This document shows, piece after piece, positions 35,862-44,379 of a stretch of DNA of 64,000 bases. The stretch's first letter is position 1, and every line of letters begins with the position of its first letter. The notes under the pieces were generated by a model. That model was not told where the DNA came from. It was given only the letters and a program-made list of their open reading frames with translations, and ran no database searches. A program made the position numbers and the translations under genes. Source of the stretch: Vulcanimicrobiota bacterium (lineage in GTDB: Bacteria; Vulcanimicrobiota; Vulcanimicrobiia; Vulcanimicrobiales; Vulcanimicrobiaceae); contig DAIDHQ010000030.1 of the NCBI GenBank assembly GCA_027459645.1, forward strand, positions 124,001-188,000, in the 5' to 3' direction.

Positions 35862-38800
35862 GTGAAGGTCATGACGAATGGCCAGAACTCCGCTTGGGAC
35901 CGCGCGACGTGGGCGCTCCCGACACTGCTCGTCGCGGGTTTTTTGGTGCGCCTGCTCTTCATTCGTTCGTCGGGATTCAGCACCGACGTTTCGACCTTCG
36001 AAGCATGGACGATGTCGATGCTGGCAAACGGCGCCGCGCATTTTTATGCGAAGACCAGTTTTGCCGATTACCCGCCGGGCTATTTCTATATCCTGTGGCT
36101 CGTCGGCATTATCTGGCAGCCGATTCGCGCGCACGATCCGGGATTCGTGTGGCTCTCCGAACTGGTGAAGCTGCCGGCGATTCTTGCGGATATCGGCGTA
36201 GCGGCACTGCTGTATGCGATCGCGCGCCGCTTTGCATCCCCCGCGATTGCGCTCGGCACCGCCGCACTCTATCTGTTCAATCCCGCGACGATCTTTATCT
36301 CGGCCGATTGGGGGCAAGTCGACTCGATCGCCGGCGGCTTGGCGCTGCTCGGCGCATACTTCCTTTTGAAGAGCGACGACGTTGCGCCCGAACGCATTTC
36401 GTGGCAAATTCCGGCGGCATGGATCGCCCTTGCCTATTCGCTGCTGATCAAACCGCAAGCGGCGGTCGTCATTCCGGTCTTTATCGCGTTCGCGTTTCTC
36501 AATCGCGAACGGATGCGCGCGCGCTTGATCGGCACGGCGGTCGGCATCCTCTGCGCGTTTGCGTTCACGATCGTGCTGGTCGAACCGTTTTATTTCGCCA
36601 ACCCGGTCGCCGCGTTGATCTGGCTGATCGGACAGTTCGCGCACGGCTCGTCCGTCTATCCGTTTAACAGCGTCAATGCGTTTAATCTTTGGGTGATCCA
36701 CGCGCCGTTCTGGCAGTCGGACAGCACGCCGATTCTCGGGGTGGCGCAATCCTGGTGGGGCATCGCGCTCGTCGTTGCGGCGGTCGCGCTCATCACGTGG
36801 CGTTACGTTCAGGAAAAGACGGAAGGCGGATTGCTCGAAGCCTGCGCCCTCGCGCTGCTGGGATTCTTCATGCTCGCGACGCGCATGCACGAACGATATT
36901 CGTTCGACGGCGTGCTCTTTTGCATCGCCTGCGTTCCGCTCGCCCGGCGCTATCTGTGGGGATCGATCGCGCTCTCGGTCGTGCTCTTCGCCAACCTGAT
37001 CTATTCGCTGCAGTATCTGGCCGCGGTGACCGGACAAACCCCCGGCGTCGACGCGCAGAATCTGTGGGGATTGGGCACCTCGTTCTTCGCCCTGCTGGCG
37101 GTAGCAACGTTCTTCACGCTGGGCTATGCGTTTTTAGGCGGCGCGGTCTCCGAAGAGGCGCCGGTCGAACCGGTTCGGCGCGCCGTCGCCACGGCACCCG
37201 AGGTTGCGGGAGGCGGCGGCATTTCTTGGTGGCTGCGCGCGCAAAACTTCTTCGATCCGCGCGAAGGGCTCGCATCGCTGCGCGCGCCGCTCGATTATGC
37301 GATCATGGGCGTGCTCGGTGCGGCCAGTTTCGTCTTGTCGTTCGTCCGCTATTGGTATCCGCCCGAGAAGGTTTTCGACGAGATCTATTTCGCGCGCGCC
37401 GCGGAAGAGTACCTCAAAAACATGCGCATCTACGAGAACACGCATCCGCCGCTCTCGAAGCTGCTCGTGACGCTCTCGGTCCTGCTCTTCGGCGGATTGC
37501 AGCACGGCGACAATTCGTATGGTTGGCGCTCTTTGGACGTGGTCTTCGGGGCGCTCGTCGTGATGCTGCTCTTCGCGTTCGCCAAGCGTATCACGCGCTC
37601 CACGCTCTTTGCGGCCATGGCCGCCGGCTTCTTGATCTTCGACGGCATGCATTTCGTGCAGTCGCGCATTGCGACGCCGGAAGGATTCGTCGTACTCTTT
37701 TCGGTGGCGGCGGTCTATGCATTCTATCGCTTCTGGATCGCCTCGCAAGTCGAAGAGCGCCCGCACGTCACGGTCCCGCCGGTCGCATATTACGTCGCTG
37801 CCGGTGCGTCGCTGGTCGTCGGTTTGATCGTGGTGGCGCTGTGGGATTTGATCTGGCACGTCATCCCGAATCCGGGGCACCTCGACGTCGCCTCGAGCGT
37901 GATCGTCACGCTCTATGTTGCGCTCGGCGTCTATCTGCTCGTTCGTTATCGCCTCTTTGCGGCAATGTACGCCGACGGAGCGATCGAGCAAACCTACCCC
38001 GATGGATCGTACGCGCTCGTGGAGCCCGGATTGACCGCGGTCTTTGCGCCCGACGGCGGCGCGATCGAAAACGCGGCCGGCAAAGTAAAGATCCAGACCG
38101 GCGACCTTTCGCGCTCGCGTAGCGGCGCGCTGGAGTACCGCGACGGCGATCTCACGATCTCGTATGCGCCCGAACCGGCGGTCAACTACGCGACGCCCGA
38201 CGGTTCTGCGACCTATGCGAACAACGAGATTCGCAGCGGCGATGCGCGCGAAAAGGGCGGCTCGGCGACGCTCTGGCTCGTGCTCTTTACGATCGCGCTC
38301 GGCGCGCTCGTGTCCAGCAAGTGGTACGGCGTCATGGGCTTCGGCGTCAGCTTTGCGGTGCTGATCTTCGTGTGGTGCCAGCGCTTTTTCTTGGCGAAGC
38401 GCCCCGCGCTTTGGGGCAATCCCCGCGGCTTCCGCTTGGACGGCGCGCTCGCGACGATTCTTTTCATTTCGGCCACCGTCTACGCGCTTGCGTGGGCGCC
38501 CGATCTCATCCGGCAATCACCCGACCCGAACGAGATCCACAACTTCAACGACGTCGTGCTTCGGCAGCAGTCGATGTTCTTGTATCACGACGAGCTCAAA
38601 GCAACGCACCCGTACTCCTCCAAGTGGTGGGAGTGGCCGCTCGACTACGTGCCGATCGCCTACTACTATCAGGATCACCGGGCGAACAAAAACGATCCCA
38701 ACGGGTGCTGCGTCGAGGAGATCACCTCGATGCCCAACCCGTTCATCCTGTGGTTCGGCTTGCTTTCGGTTCCCATCGTGGGCGTGCTTGCGTGGCGAGA

Positions 38801-39134
38801 GCGAAACAAGGGCTACGCGCTGATCGTCCTCGACTACTTGCTGCAATGGCTGCCGTGGATGGAATCGCCGCGCATCACCTTCGCCTATCACTTTTACGTC
38901 GACATCCCCCTCATCTGTTTGAGCAATGCGATCGTCTTACAACGCCTGTGGCAGTGGGCGAAGAGCCGGGATATTCAGATGCAATGGATGGCGGGCGGCG
39001 CGATCGCGGCGGTCTGCGCGATAACGGTCGGCGGCTTCGCGTTCTTCTATCCGATCCTTTCGGCCCAAGACATTACCTGGAATGCTTGGCACGCCCGCAT
39101 GTGGATCGATAAGTGGATCGTCGGTCCCGGGTAG
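35862..39134 (+). CDS. Double GT-C glycosyltransferase: GT87/ArnT-like half fused to a protein O-mannosyltransferase-like half
   Basis: A 1090-residue membrane protein. Residues 1 to about 430 form a GT-C unit with FSTDVSTFEAWTMSML and ADYPPGYFYILWLVG between many transmembrane helices. Residues from about 480 form a PMT (GT39) unit: EKVFDEIYFARAAEEYLKN with the acidic catalytic pair, HPPLSKLLVTLSVLLFGG, RIATPEGFVVLFSVAA, and a C-terminal four-helix part (WMESPRITFAYHFYVDIPL). Between PMT helices, around residues 700-795, lies a soluble beta-repeat insert (EQTYPDGSYALVEPG, VFAPDGGAI, LTISYAPEP, VNYATPDGSATYANNE). PMT enzymes O-mannosylate exported proteins from polyprenyl-phosphate mannose. 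Confidence 0.85.
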   Translation: MKVMTNGQNSAWDRATWALPTLLVAGFLVRLLFIRSSGFSTDVSTFEAWTMSMLANGAAHFYAKTSFADYPPGYFYILWLVGIIWQPIRAHDPGFVWLSELVKLPAILADIGVAALLYAIARRFASPAIALGTAALYLFNPATIFISADWGQVDSIAGGLALLGAYFLLKSDDVAPERISWQIPAAWIALAYSLLIKPQAAVVIPVFIAFAFLNRERMRARLIGTAVGILCAFAFTIVLVEPFYFANPVAALIWLIGQFAHGSSVYPFNSVNAFNLWVIHAPFWQSDSTPILGVAQSWWGIALVVAAVALITWRYVQEKTEGGLLEACALALLGFFMLATRMHERYSFDGVLFCIACVPLARRYLWGSIALSVVLFANLIYSLQYLAAVTGQTPGVDAQNLWGLGTSFFALLAVATFFTLGYAFLGGAVSEEAPVEPVRRAVATAPEVAGGGGISWWLRAQNFFDPREGLASLRAPLDYAIMGVLGAASFVLSFVRYWYPPEKVFDEIYFARAAEEYLKNMRIYENTHPPLSKLLVTLSVLLFGGLQHGDNSYGWRSLDVVFGALVVMLLFAFAKRITRSTLFAAMAAGFLIFDGMHFVQSRIATPEGFVVLFSVAAVYAFYRFWIASQVEERPHVTVPPVAYYVAAGASLVVGLIVVALWDLIWHVIPNPGHLDVASSVIVTLYVALGVYLLVRYRLFAAMYADGAIEQTYPDGSYALVEPGLTAVFAPDGGAIENAAGKVKIQTGDLSRSRSGALEYRDGDLTISYAPEPAVNYATPDGSATYANNEIRSGDAREKGGSATLWLVLFTIALGALVSSKWYGVMGFGVSFAVLIFVWCQRFFLAKRPALWGNPRGFRLDGALATILFISATVYALAWAPDLIRQSPDPNEIHNFNDVVLRQQSMFLYHDELKATHPYSSKWWEWPLDYVPIAYYYQDHRANKNDPNGCCVEEITSMPNPFILWFGLLSVPIVGVLAWRERNKGYALIVLDYLLQWLPWMESPRITFAYHFYVDIPLICLSNAIVLQRLWQWAKSRDIQMQWMAGGAIAAVCAITVGGFAFFYPILSAQDITWNAWHARMWIDKWIVGPG

Positions 39135-39187
39135 GCTTCACGCACGGGGAAGAAGCGGGGAAGGGACAGAATCGGAACGAGAGAGTC

Positions 39188-39928
39188 ATGGGTAGAAAAT
39201 GGCAGAACATCAAGCTCGATAAGGGCAAGTCGGACCAGCAGCGGGGCGCACTCTTTACCAAGCTGAGCAAAGAGATCACGCTCGCGGTCAAGGGCGGCTC
39301 GCCCGATCCGGAATCCAACCACCGGTTGAAGATCGCCATCGAGAAAGCGCGCGAGAATAACATGCCGCAAGATAACATCAAGCGAGCGATTACGCGCGGT
39401 TCCGGAGCGAGCGGCGAAAAAGAGATCGAGGAGCTGCGCTACGAGGGATACGGTCCGCACGGCGTGGCGGTCGTGCTCGACGCCGCGACCGATAATCGCA
39501 ATCGTACCGCGGGCGAACTGCGCTTTCTCTTTAGCAAACACGGCGGCACGCTCGGCGAGACGGGGTCGGTCGGATGGATGTTCGACGCCGTCGGCATCGT
39601 CGAAGTCGATCCGCAGCGAAAAACGGAAGACGCGCTGACCGAGGCGGCGCTCGTCGACGGCGTGATCGACGTGGAGTACTCGGAAGAAGAAGCGACGATT
39701 TACACCGAGCCGGCGCTTTTGGCCAGCGCGCGTGAAGGACTAGCCGCCAACGGTTTGCGCGTGACCGGTGCGTATCTGGGCGTGCGGGCGAAGCAAACGG
39801 TCGCACCCGAAGACGGTGCGCTGCGCGAAGTGCTGGGGTTTCTCGATGCGCTCGAGTCGCACGAAGACGCGCAGCACGTCTTTAGCAATCTGCACGTCTC
39901 CGACGCTGCGATGGAGGCACTCGCCTGA
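39188..39928 (+). CDS. YebC/PmpR-family (TACO1-like) protein
   Basis: A 246-residue YebC-family protein, a group acting as transcription regulators or as translation factors relieving ribosome stalling at proline runs. It begins MGRKWQNIKLDKGKSDQQRG, a variant of the common GHSKWxNI start. Then come FTKLSKEITLAVKGGSPDP, ARENNMPQDNIKRAI, YEGYGPHGVAVVLDAATDN and GSVGWMFD. I chose ATG 39188 because it begins exactly at the conserved N-terminus. Its stop is embedded in CTGA, see the following gene. Confidence 0.93.
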   Translation: MGRKWQNIKLDKGKSDQQRGALFTKLSKEITLAVKGGSPDPESNHRLKIAIEKARENNMPQDNIKRAITRGSGASGEKEIEELRYEGYGPHGVAVVLDAATDNRNRTAGELRFLFSKHGGTLGETGSVGWMFDAVGIVEVDPQRKTEDALTEAALVDGVIDVEYSEEEATIYTEPALLASAREGLAANGLRVTGAYLGVRAKQTVAPEDGALREVLGFLDALESHEDAQHVFSNLHVSDAAMEALA

Positions 39929-41019
39929 ACCACGACGCGACCACCGGTGAAAACCGCGGGTGGCGGCAAACGCTACACGCATACATCCCGCGCGATTGGG
40001 TCTTTCCGCTCGTGCTGGCGGCCTTTGTCGCGCTCGTCACCTGGTTCGGACATCAAATCTTCGACTTCTTTCAGCCGCCGGCCGACATCATCACCCTGCC
40101 GTCCTTTGTGGGGCAGACGGTCTCGGATGCCGACGCGCAAAGTCATCGCATGCACCTCACGGCAACCGTAATCGATCACGCGACGAGCGACCGCTACCCG
40201 AAAGGCGTCGTCATGGCGCAGCGTCCCGACGCGGGAACGAAGGTGCGGCAGGGCCGGCAGATCGGCTTCGTCGTCAGCGACGGGCTCGTAACGCGATTGA
40301 TGCCCGATTTGCGGTACCAGTCGATGCGCGAGGTCGGGCTGGACCTCGAACGCTCGCACTTACAGCTAGGCAACGTGCGATACGAAAAGAGCGACATCGT
40401 TCCCGCCGGCCACGTAATCTCGCAGGACCCGCAGCCGATTTCGAACGTGCTCGAAGGCGATAAAGTCGACGTCGTCGTCAGCAAGGGCGGCCAGCAGACG
40501 ATCCGCGTGCCGAACTTCGTTGGGATGCCGATCGACGCGGCGCGCGCGGAAGCCTCAAAACTCGGCATCACGCTCGGGCAGCTGGTGTGGACGCCGCTCG
40601 GACGCAACGGGCCGGCTCACGGCATCGTCGCCCGTCAGAACGTCGCCGCGGGAGCGAAGATCAACGCGTACGATCCGGTTTCGCTGCAGGTGAGTGCCGG
40701 CCCGAACGAATCGGGCTACTTGCTGCGGCAAGTGCACATCCTTGCTTCCGTGCCCGTGCCGGAGACGAGCACGCCGGGACAGGCGGTGAAGGTCACGTTG
40801 CGCGTCACCGACGCGACGGGCGCATACGATGCCTATAAGGCGTACGCTCAGCCGGGACAAAAAATGGATTTCGTGATTTCGGCCTTGGGAACGTCGGTCG
40901 TCGACATGTACGTGAACGACGTGCTCGTCGGCGAAACGCGTTTGGGCGACGAGCCGAAGAACGTCTATCGCATCGCTCCGAAAAAGGGCGCCGCGCAGGC
41001 GCCGTCGAGGCACCCGTGA
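39925..41019 (+). CDS. Membrane-anchored PASTA-domain protein, probable CTG start
   Basis: About 364 residues: a short cytosolic tail, one transmembrane helix (WVFPLVLAAFVALVTWF), three PASTA repeats (ITLPSFVGQTVSDADAQ; LVTRLMPDLRYQSMREVGL; TIRVPNFVGMPIDAARAEA), and a beta-rich C-terminal domain. PASTA modules bind cell-wall fragments in Ser/Thr kinases and penicillin-binding proteins, but no kinase or transpeptidase domain is present. A GTG at 40012 would start inside the membrane helix. The frame is open upstream, and CTG 39925 overlaps the yebC stop as CTGA and has GGAGG 7 bases before it. I therefore propose CTG initiation. The stop overlaps rpe as GTGA. Confidence 0.8.
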   Translation: MNHDATTGENRGWRQTLHAYIPRDWVFPLVLAAFVALVTWFGHQIFDFFQPPADIITLPSFVGQTVSDADAQSHRMHLTATVIDHATSDRYPKGVVMAQRPDAGTKVRQGRQIGFVVSDGLVTRLMPDLRYQSMREVGLDLERSHLQLGNVRYEKSDIVPAGHVISQDPQPISNVLEGDKVDVVVSKGGQQTIRVPNFVGMPIDAARAEASKLGITLGQLVWTPLGRNGPAHGIVARQNVAAGAKINAYDPVSLQVSAGPNESGYLLRQVHILASVPVPETSTPGQAVKVTLRVTDATGAYDAYKAYAQPGQKMDFVISALGTSVVDMYVNDVLVGETRLGDEPKNVYRIAPKKGAAQAPSRHP

Positions 41020-41681
41020 CGCAGGTTGCGATCGCGCCGTCGCTGCTCTCCGCCGATTTCTCGCGCATCGCCGAGCAGATCGCCGAAGTCGATGAAGCGG
41101 GTGCGGAATATTTGCATCTCGACGTGATGGACGGACGTTTCGTGCCGAATATCACCTGGGGCCCGAAAATCATCGGCGACCTGCGGCACCTCAGCGCAAA
41201 AACCTTCGACTGCCATCTGATGATCGTGGAACCGGAGCGGTACGTCGGTGATTTTCGCAAAGCCGGCGCGGACATCATCACGTTTCACTACGAAGCGACG
41301 CCGCACGCGCAGCGGCTCCTGACGCACATTCGGTCGCTCGGCGCAAAGGCGGGGATTTCGCTCTGCCCCCAGACGCCGGTCGCGATGCTTCAAGACATCA
41401 TCGATGACTGCGATCTGGTGTTGATCATGAGCGTCAATCCGGGATTCGGCGGTCAGAAGTTCATCCCGCGCTCGCTCGAGAAGCTGCGCGAGGCGCGTGC
41501 GCTGATCGACGCGCGCAATCCGTCGTGCATTCTCGAAGTCGACGGCGGCGTCGGCGAAGAGAACCTTCGCGACGTTGTCGAAGCCGGAGCGCGTGCGATC
41601 GTCATGGGATCGAGCATCTTCGGCAGCGGCAGCCCCGGCGAAACGACGCGTCGCATGCGGTCTTTGGCGGCCGGCGTGTGA
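41016..41681 (+). CDS. rpe: Ribulose-phosphate 3-epimerase
   Basis: Interconverts ribulose 5-phosphate and xylulose 5-phosphate in the pentose phosphate pathway. A 221-residue TIM barrel with APSLLSADFSRIAEQI, YLHLDVMDGRFVPNITWGP, FDCHLMIVEPERYV, MSVNPGFGGQKFI, and LEVDGGVGEENL with metal and catalytic residues. It belongs functionally with the tkt-tal/pgi-zwf operon but is located in this plus-strand run, coupled to the PASTA gene and thiL by GTGA overlaps. Confidence 0.96.
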   Translation: MTQVAIAPSLLSADFSRIAEQIAEVDEAGAEYLHLDVMDGRFVPNITWGPKIIGDLRHLSAKTFDCHLMIVEPERYVGDFRKAGADIITFHYEATPHAQRLLTHIRSLGAKAGISLCPQTPVAMLQDIIDDCDLVLIMSVNPGFGGQKFIPRSLEKLREARALIDARNPSCILEVDGGVGEENLRDVVEAGARAIVMGSSIFGSGSPGETTRRMRSLAAGV

Positions 41682-42664
41682 ATGAAGAAGGCCTCGTCGA
41701 CGCGATCGCGGCGCTGACGCGACGCGCCGCTTCACGCGTGCTCGTCGGCATCGGCGACGACGCGGCGGTATGGCAGCCGTCGCGCTCCAACCGGAGCGTC
41801 GTAACGACCGATGCGCTGGTCGAGGGCGTGCATTTTTCGCTCGAATGGATGAGCGCGCAGGACGCCGGCTGGCGCGCGATGGCCGCGAATGCGAGTGATC
41901 TCGCAGCCAAAGGCGCGCGTCCGAGTTTGGCCACGATTGCCTTCGGCATTCCCGAAGGCGCTACGGAAAGCACGGTGCTCGATTGGTACCGCGGGATGGA
42001 AGCTTGTGCGCGGTTTGCCGACATCGAAATTGCCGGCGGAGATCTGACGCGAGCGCCGGTGTGGGTCGTCTCGATTACCGCGATCGGAGAAGTGCGTCCG
42101 TCAAATCTCAAGCTGCGTTCGGCCGCGCGTCCGGGTGATGCGATCGTCGTGACGGGTGAGCTTGGCGCGAGCCGCGCGGGTCTGCTGCATCTTGCGGGCC
42201 GCATTGGCCTCGAGGATCCCGAGCACGCCGTCGCGGCGCATCGCCGGCCGCAGCCGCGGGTCGCGGAAGGGCGCTGGCTTGCGGCGAGCGCTCACGTGCA
42301 CGCGATGATGGACTGCTCCGACGGCCTCTCGACCGATCTCCACCGGTTGGTTCGGGCATCGGGCGCCGGAGCGCGCATCGAGTCGGTGCCCGTCGCGCGG
42401 GACGCGGCTGCTGCGGCCGCTCTCACCGGCGAAGATCCGGCGGCCTTTGCGCTCGAGGGCGGTGAGGATTTCGAGCTCATCGCGACCGTCGATGCGCGCG
42501 CCTACCGCCACCTGGCGCAGCGCTTCCACGCGCGCTTCGGTCGCCCGCTCTTTCGCGTTGGCACCATACAAGCGGACGCGCGCGTATGCTTGGTGAAGGA
42601 TGGAATCGAAGTACCGGTTTCGCCTTCGGGATGGGACCATTTCGCAGTGAGTACGCCGCAGTGA
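41678..42664 (+). CDS. thiL: Thiamine-monophosphate kinase
   Basis: Phosphorylates thiamine monophosphate to thiamine diphosphate, the cofactor used by transketolase. A 328-residue PurM-like kinase: LVGIGDDAAVW, TTDALVEGVHFSLEWM, ASDLAAKGARPSL, EIAGGDLTRAPVWVV, VVTGELGASRAGLLHL, MMDCSDGLSTDLHRL and LEGGEDFELIA follow the family order. I chose the GTG 41678 that overlaps the rpe stop as GTGA. Its stop overlaps the next gene in the same manner. Confidence 0.95.
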   Translation: MNEEGLVDAIAALTRRAASRVLVGIGDDAAVWQPSRSNRSVVTTDALVEGVHFSLEWMSAQDAGWRAMAANASDLAAKGARPSLATIAFGIPEGATESTVLDWYRGMEACARFADIEIAGGDLTRAPVWVVSITAIGEVRPSNLKLRSAARPGDAIVVTGELGASRAGLLHLAGRIGLEDPEHAVAAHRRPQPRVAEGRWLAASAHVHAMMDCSDGLSTDLHRLVRASGAGARIESVPVARDAAAAAALTGEDPAAFALEGGEDFELIATVDARAYRHLAQRFHARFGRPLFRVGTIQADARVCLVKDGIEVPVSPSGWDHFAVSTPQ

Positions 42665-43614
42665 TAGACGACGAAGCTCCTTCTTACCCCCTCATCGGCA
42701 GCATCCAGAACAGCGTCGGCATGGGGTTCATCGGCAACCAAGCATCGTTTGCGATCGTGAACGCGCTCGGCGGCCGGCTGATTCACGCGTGGACGCAGTT
42801 CGCGAACGCGCATCCCGGCATCGCCGGACGCACCACCGTGACGATCGACGTCGCGCAATTCCGTCGCGACGTGCAGTTCCTCGTGCAGCAGCAGCCGCGG
42901 GTCATTCACGTCGGCTATCTGCCCAAGCCCGCGCACGTCGATGCGGTCGCCGTTGCGCTCAAGGACCACCGCGGCATCGTGCTCGTCGATCCGGTGATCG
43001 GCGACTATAAAAAGGGACTCTTCGTCTCGGAAGAAACCGCGCGCGCGATCAAAGAGTGGCTGATTCCGATGGCGCAGATCATCACGCCCAACCGCTTTGA
43101 AGCCGAAGTGCTGCTGGGGACCGGCGATCGATCGATTTCCGAGTACGGGTATCTCAACGGTCTCTTCGATCTCGGGCCGAACACGGTGATCATCACGTCG
43201 TTCGAACGCGACGAGGAGAAGCATCGGACGACCTCGCTCTTTACCAACGGATACAGCTACAACCGCGTCCACGGGCCGTACTTTCCGCGCTTCAACGCCT
43301 ACGGCGTCGGCGATACTTTTGCAGCGGCGGTCGCGACGTTCGTGGCGCTGGGCGGTTCGCCGTTTGCCGGCGCGGTGCTCGGAACCGCGCTCACGTCGCG
43401 GGCGGTCGCGAATACGACGACCTACGGTGGCATGACCGTCGATCCGATCGGCGCCCTCGCGAAATGGAATCCCGTCGGGTATCAAATCGAAGACGAGCGC
43501 GCCCTTCGCTTCAGCGAGCGTTCGGGTGTGTCGATCGACGTGCTCCGTCCGACGAAGGATGACGCCGCGAGGCTCAAGTTCGCGCCGCCGAAGAACCAGA
43601 TCATTTTCGGGTAG
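42661..43614 (+). CDS. PfkB/ribokinase-fold pyridoxal kinase-like protein
   Basis: A 317-residue kinase of the pyridoxal-kinase group. Seen are SIQNSVGMGFIGNQASF at the vitamin-binding end, LVDPVIGDYKKGLF, QIITPNRFEAEVLLG, and the anion-hole segment AYGVGDTFAAAVATF with the catalytic Asp. It probably phosphorylates pyridoxal, which would feed PLP enzymes such as DapC. A hydroxymethylpyrimidine kinase role is possible given thiL next door, since the two kinase types are close. It starts at GTG 42661 in a GTGA overlap with thiL. Confidence 0.78.
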   Translation: MIDDEAPSYPLIGSIQNSVGMGFIGNQASFAIVNALGGRLIHAWTQFANAHPGIAGRTTVTIDVAQFRRDVQFLVQQQPRVIHVGYLPKPAHVDAVAVALKDHRGIVLVDPVIGDYKKGLFVSEETARAIKEWLIPMAQIITPNRFEAEVLLGTGDRSISEYGYLNGLFDLGPNTVIITSFERDEEKHRTTSLFTNGYSYNRVHGPYFPRFNAYGVGDTFAAAVATFVALGGSPFAGAVLGTALTSRAVANTTTYGGMTVDPIGALAKWNPVGYQIEDERALRFSERSGVSIDVLRPTKDDAARLKFAPPKNQIIFG

Positions 43615-43633
43615 GTACCTTCGAGATCAACCG

Positions 43634-44062
43634 ATGCTCGCGCAAAGTCTGACGCTCGGCGACGGTGACGGCAAGCCGCACGTTCGCCTCGAAATCACCG
43701 GATACGAACATCCCGACACGGTCGAACCGCACGGGATGGACTTGCTCAGTTGCGTCGTCCACGCCGACGCCGCGCCCGTGCGGGCAGCCTTCGGCGTCTC
43801 GATTCGGGTCGAGGAGCTGGCGTCGCTGCGCGACTACCTGCTGCAGATCAACTCGGGTAACGGACCCGCCGAAAGCTTTTCGTTCGCGGGCGGCCTCTTC
43901 GAGTTGTCGTTCGCACCGAGCCGCCGCGGCCCGGTTCTGTGCGGCGTCCGCTTGAAGAGCATCGAAAGCTCGCACGCTCGTTTAGAGTATCTAGTAACAC
44001 TAGAGCCCGAGAATATCTCTCGGGCTCTAGGAGAACTTTCGGCGCTCGACGCGCTGACGTGA
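43634..44062 (+). CDS. Conserved-looking protein of unknown function
   Basis: A 142-residue protein with no signal peptide or membrane helix. HVRLEITGYEHPDTVEPHG, DLLSCVVHADAAPVRAAF, EELASLRDYLLQINSG and AGGLFELSFAPSRRGPV suggest a small beta-sandwich with helix. The pattern is loosely like WapI-type immunity proteins (LEI-GYE...), but I would not assign a function. The last 25 codons use rare TTA and CTA codons and include a 13-base-pair perfect hairpin at 44000-44030. It follows the kinase gene by 19 bases and converges on rpmB with only one base between them. Confidence 0.65.
   Translation: MLAQSLTLGDGDGKPHVRLEITGYEHPDTVEPHGMDLLSCVVHADAAPVRAAFGVSIRVEELASLRDYLLQINSGNGPAESFSFAGGLFELSFAPSRRGPVLCGVRLKSIESSHARLEYLVTLEPENISRALGELSALDALT
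44000..44030. terminator. Perfect 13-bp hairpin within a 3' coding end
   Basis: CTAGAGCCCGAGA-ATATC-TCTCGGGCTCTAG is a perfect 13-base-pair inverted repeat with a 5-base loop. It ends 32 bases before the stop of the plus-strand gene and lies just beyond the rpmB stop on the other strand. It could act as a bidirectional terminator between converging genes, though no T-run follows on either side. Confidence 0.5.
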
Positions 44063-44063
44063 T

Positions 44064-44255
44064 TTAGACCGCGCGCGTTACCCGCTTGGAACGCATGCAC
44101 TGCGTGCAGACCTTCGCCGTCCGGTGCGTGCCGTGCACGTCGACCTTCACCGACTGCAGGTTGGGCAGCCAGCGGCGCTTCGTCTTGTTCATCGCGTGGC
44201 TGACGTTGTTGCCGGCTTTCGGCCCCTTGCCACAGATCTCACAGCGCTTCGCCAT
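44064..44255 (-). CDS. rpmB: 50S ribosomal protein L28
   Basis: A 63-residue ribosomal protein starting [19 protein letters not shown], followed by [18 protein letters not shown] and a second cysteine pair [10 protein letters not shown]. The CxxC...CxxC arrangement is the zinc-binding (C+) form of L28. A Shine-Dalgarno-like AGAGGGAA lies before ATG 44255. It is divergent from fakA across a 124-base region holding overlapping promoters. Confidence 0.97.
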   Translation of the reverse strand: MAKRCEICGKGPKAGNNVSHAMNKTKRRWLPNLQSVKVDVHGTHRTAKVCTQCMRSKRVTRAV

Positions 44256-44313
44256 CGGAATTCCCTCTAAAAAAGACAACGGAAATGGGCCCGGACTCTC
44301 GGGCAACCCGCAG

Positions 44314-44364
44314 ATAGTACCACGGCCTCCGGGCCGTTGACAAGGATTCCGTTCGTCCTACAGC
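44314..44364. promoter_or_regulatory. Divergent promoters for rpmB and fakA with a shared palindrome
   Basis: Plus strand: TTGACA at 44337-44342 and TACAGC at 44359-44364 with 16 bases between, pointing to fakA. Minus strand: TTGTCA (plus 44338-44343) and TACTAT (plus 44314-44319) with 18 bases between, pointing to rpmB. The two -35 boxes overlap. A palindrome ACGGCC-TCCG-GGCCGT (44322-44337) lies in the rpmB spacer and touches the fakA -35, so one regulator or RNA polymerase competition could link the two. Confidence 0.5.
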
Positions 44365-44379
44365 AGACTAACGCGCCCC

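Noticed and set aside
34935-37037. A 700-codon open frame antisense to the polyprenyl synthase and the GT-C gene
   Set aside because: Its product is almost all Arg, Asp, Glu and His with no domain pattern; it arises from third-position G/C bias opposite well-identified genes.
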